Assembly (NCBI GenBank): GCA_022792755.1
Contig: JAAWBP010000111.1
Span: 1-5,567 of the forward strand
Direction of reading: 5' to 3'
Origin: Oscillospiraceae bacterium
Lineage (GTDB): Bacteria; Bacillota; Clostridia; Oscillospirales; Ruminococcaceae
Length of the DNA stretch: 5,567 nt
Part shown: positions 5,041 through 5,567 of the stretch, piece after piece
Layout of the letters: each line of letters opens with the position of its first letter
How positions within the stretch are numbered: position 1 is the stretch's first letter
Notes under the pieces: model-generated
What the model saw: the letters and a program-made list of their open reading frames with translations, nothing else
Databases searched by the model: none
Told to the model about the DNA's origin: nothing
Position numbers and translations under genes: made by a program

Positions 5041-5567
5041 CTACTCCCTCAGCGCGTCCGACGGCTGGATCTTCGTAATCCTCCTCAACGAGAACGCCGA
5101 ACCGATCACCGGGAAGACGACGGCGAACAAAGGCGCCAGCAGGTACAGGTACCATTCAACCCGGAGCTCCAGCTTGAGCCAGCTGATATCCTGCACGACC
5201 AAGCTCCCTCTGAATGCATCCGCCGCCACAAGTGCAACGCCGAGCGAGACCACAAAGCTGACGGTGCCCAGCAGAACCATCTCCACAATAAAGATCGTCT
5301 TAATCTGCGAATTGCGGTACCCGATCGCCTTGAGCAGCCCAATCTCCCCCGTCCGCTCCTTTACATAGCTGGCGGAGGACAGCATGATGTTGATGACGGT
5401 CACAATCATCATCGAACAGAACAGCGCGTAGCCGAAGGTGCTGAGAAACCCGATAAAGTCCGTGTTTATACTCGTCCTAATAGTCGAACTAAACCCCAAT
5501 CCCCTCAATTCGTCCTGAACGGCGTCTAAATTCTTGTAGTCGTCTGCAACAATCATTAATGAATGAG
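5041..5567 (-). CDS. ABC transporter permease, FtsX/MacB type, C-terminal part (cut by right edge)
   Basis: The frame is open to the window edge and ends at TAG 5043-5041, so only about the last 175 residues are visible. An internal ATG at 5556 is unlikely to be the start, because the residues before it (HSL) continue the typical extracellular-domain ending, S-L-x-I-V-x-D-D, followed by a helix ending in ELRGLGF. Three transmembrane segments follow: around IGFLSTFGYALFCSMMIVTV, around IFIVEMVLLGTVSFVVSLGV and around YLYLLAPLFAVVFPVIGSAF. The coupling motif VKERTGEIGLLKAIGYRNSQ lies between the first two, and the end ITKIQPSDALRE is typical of the family. It is likely the partner of the downstream permease in a heterodimeric transporter, with the ATPase probably encoded beyond the right edge. 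Substrate unknown. Confidence 0.9.
   Translation of the reverse strand, partial: HSLMIVADDYKNLDAVQDELRGLGFSSTIRTSINTDFIGFLSTFGYALFCSMMIVTVINIMLSSASYVKERTGEIGLLKAIGYRNSQIKTIFIVEMVLLGTVSFVVSLGVALVAADAFRGSLVVQDISWLKLELRVEWYLYLLAPLFAVVFPVIGSAFSLRRITKIQPSDALRE

Noticed and set aside
3878..5368. Plus-strand open frame of 496 codons opposite the permease genes
   Set aside because: It spans the terminator at 4980-5008 and both permeases on the opposite strand. The product is Arg/Gln/His-rich with no domain. The minus-strand frames have clear FtsX motifs, so this is a shadow.
1..5567. tRNA, rRNA, CRISPR array, insertion sequence or known riboswitch
   Set aside because: Reading both strands gave no cloverleaf with a CCA end, no regularly spaced repeats, no transposase, and no leader resembling a known riboswitch class.

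Overview
The window reads as genomic DNA of a low-to-mid GC Gram-positive anaerobe, most likely a member of the Clostridia. The basis is a phi LC3-type holin, a clostridial-phage-style XhlA-like protein, strong AAAGGAGG ribosome binding sites, and an XRE plus ImmA/IrrE pair. The species cannot be named from the sequence alone.

Layout. (A) 1-1322, minus strand: a gene cut by the left window edge encodes a tyrosine-recombinase-like protein in which the box I arginine appears to be threonine. Upstream of it in the same transcription direction is an unrecognised 118-residue protein, and a perfect 14-bp inverted repeat lies between the two. (B) 1323-1589: an AT-rich control region with two good sigma-A type promoters facing each other (plus strand about 1473-1501, minus strand 1560-1532). 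Several short palindromes lie in and between them, as expected of a lysogeny-style switch. (C) 1590-2488, plus strand: an XRE-family repressor followed 17 nt later by an ImmA/IrrE-type zinc peptidase, ended by a hairpin. (D) 2627-3692, plus strand: an unrecognised, probably phage-derived 145-residue protein, an XhlA-like membrane-anchored coiled-coil protein and a phi LC3-family holin. There is no endolysin. A strong bidirectional terminator lies 22 nt after the holin. (E) 3749-5567, minus strand: two FtsX/MacB-type ABC transporter permeases, the upstream one cut by the right edge, separated by an intrinsic terminator. These look like ordinary chromosomal genes unrelated to the element to their left.

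Interpretation (inference). Regions A-D form the right end of a small or decayed mobile element, or a domesticated phage module. An ImmR/ImmA-like switch would set the balance between leftward transcription (recombinase side) and rightward transcription, and it sits next to a holin cassette that has no lytic enzyme. Whether this is a remnant prophage, a satellite element or a domesticated holin-based death or secretion device cannot be decided from this window. The most notable points are the endolysin-free lysis cassette beside a repressor/protease switch, the recombinase with an altered active site, and the face-to-face promoters.
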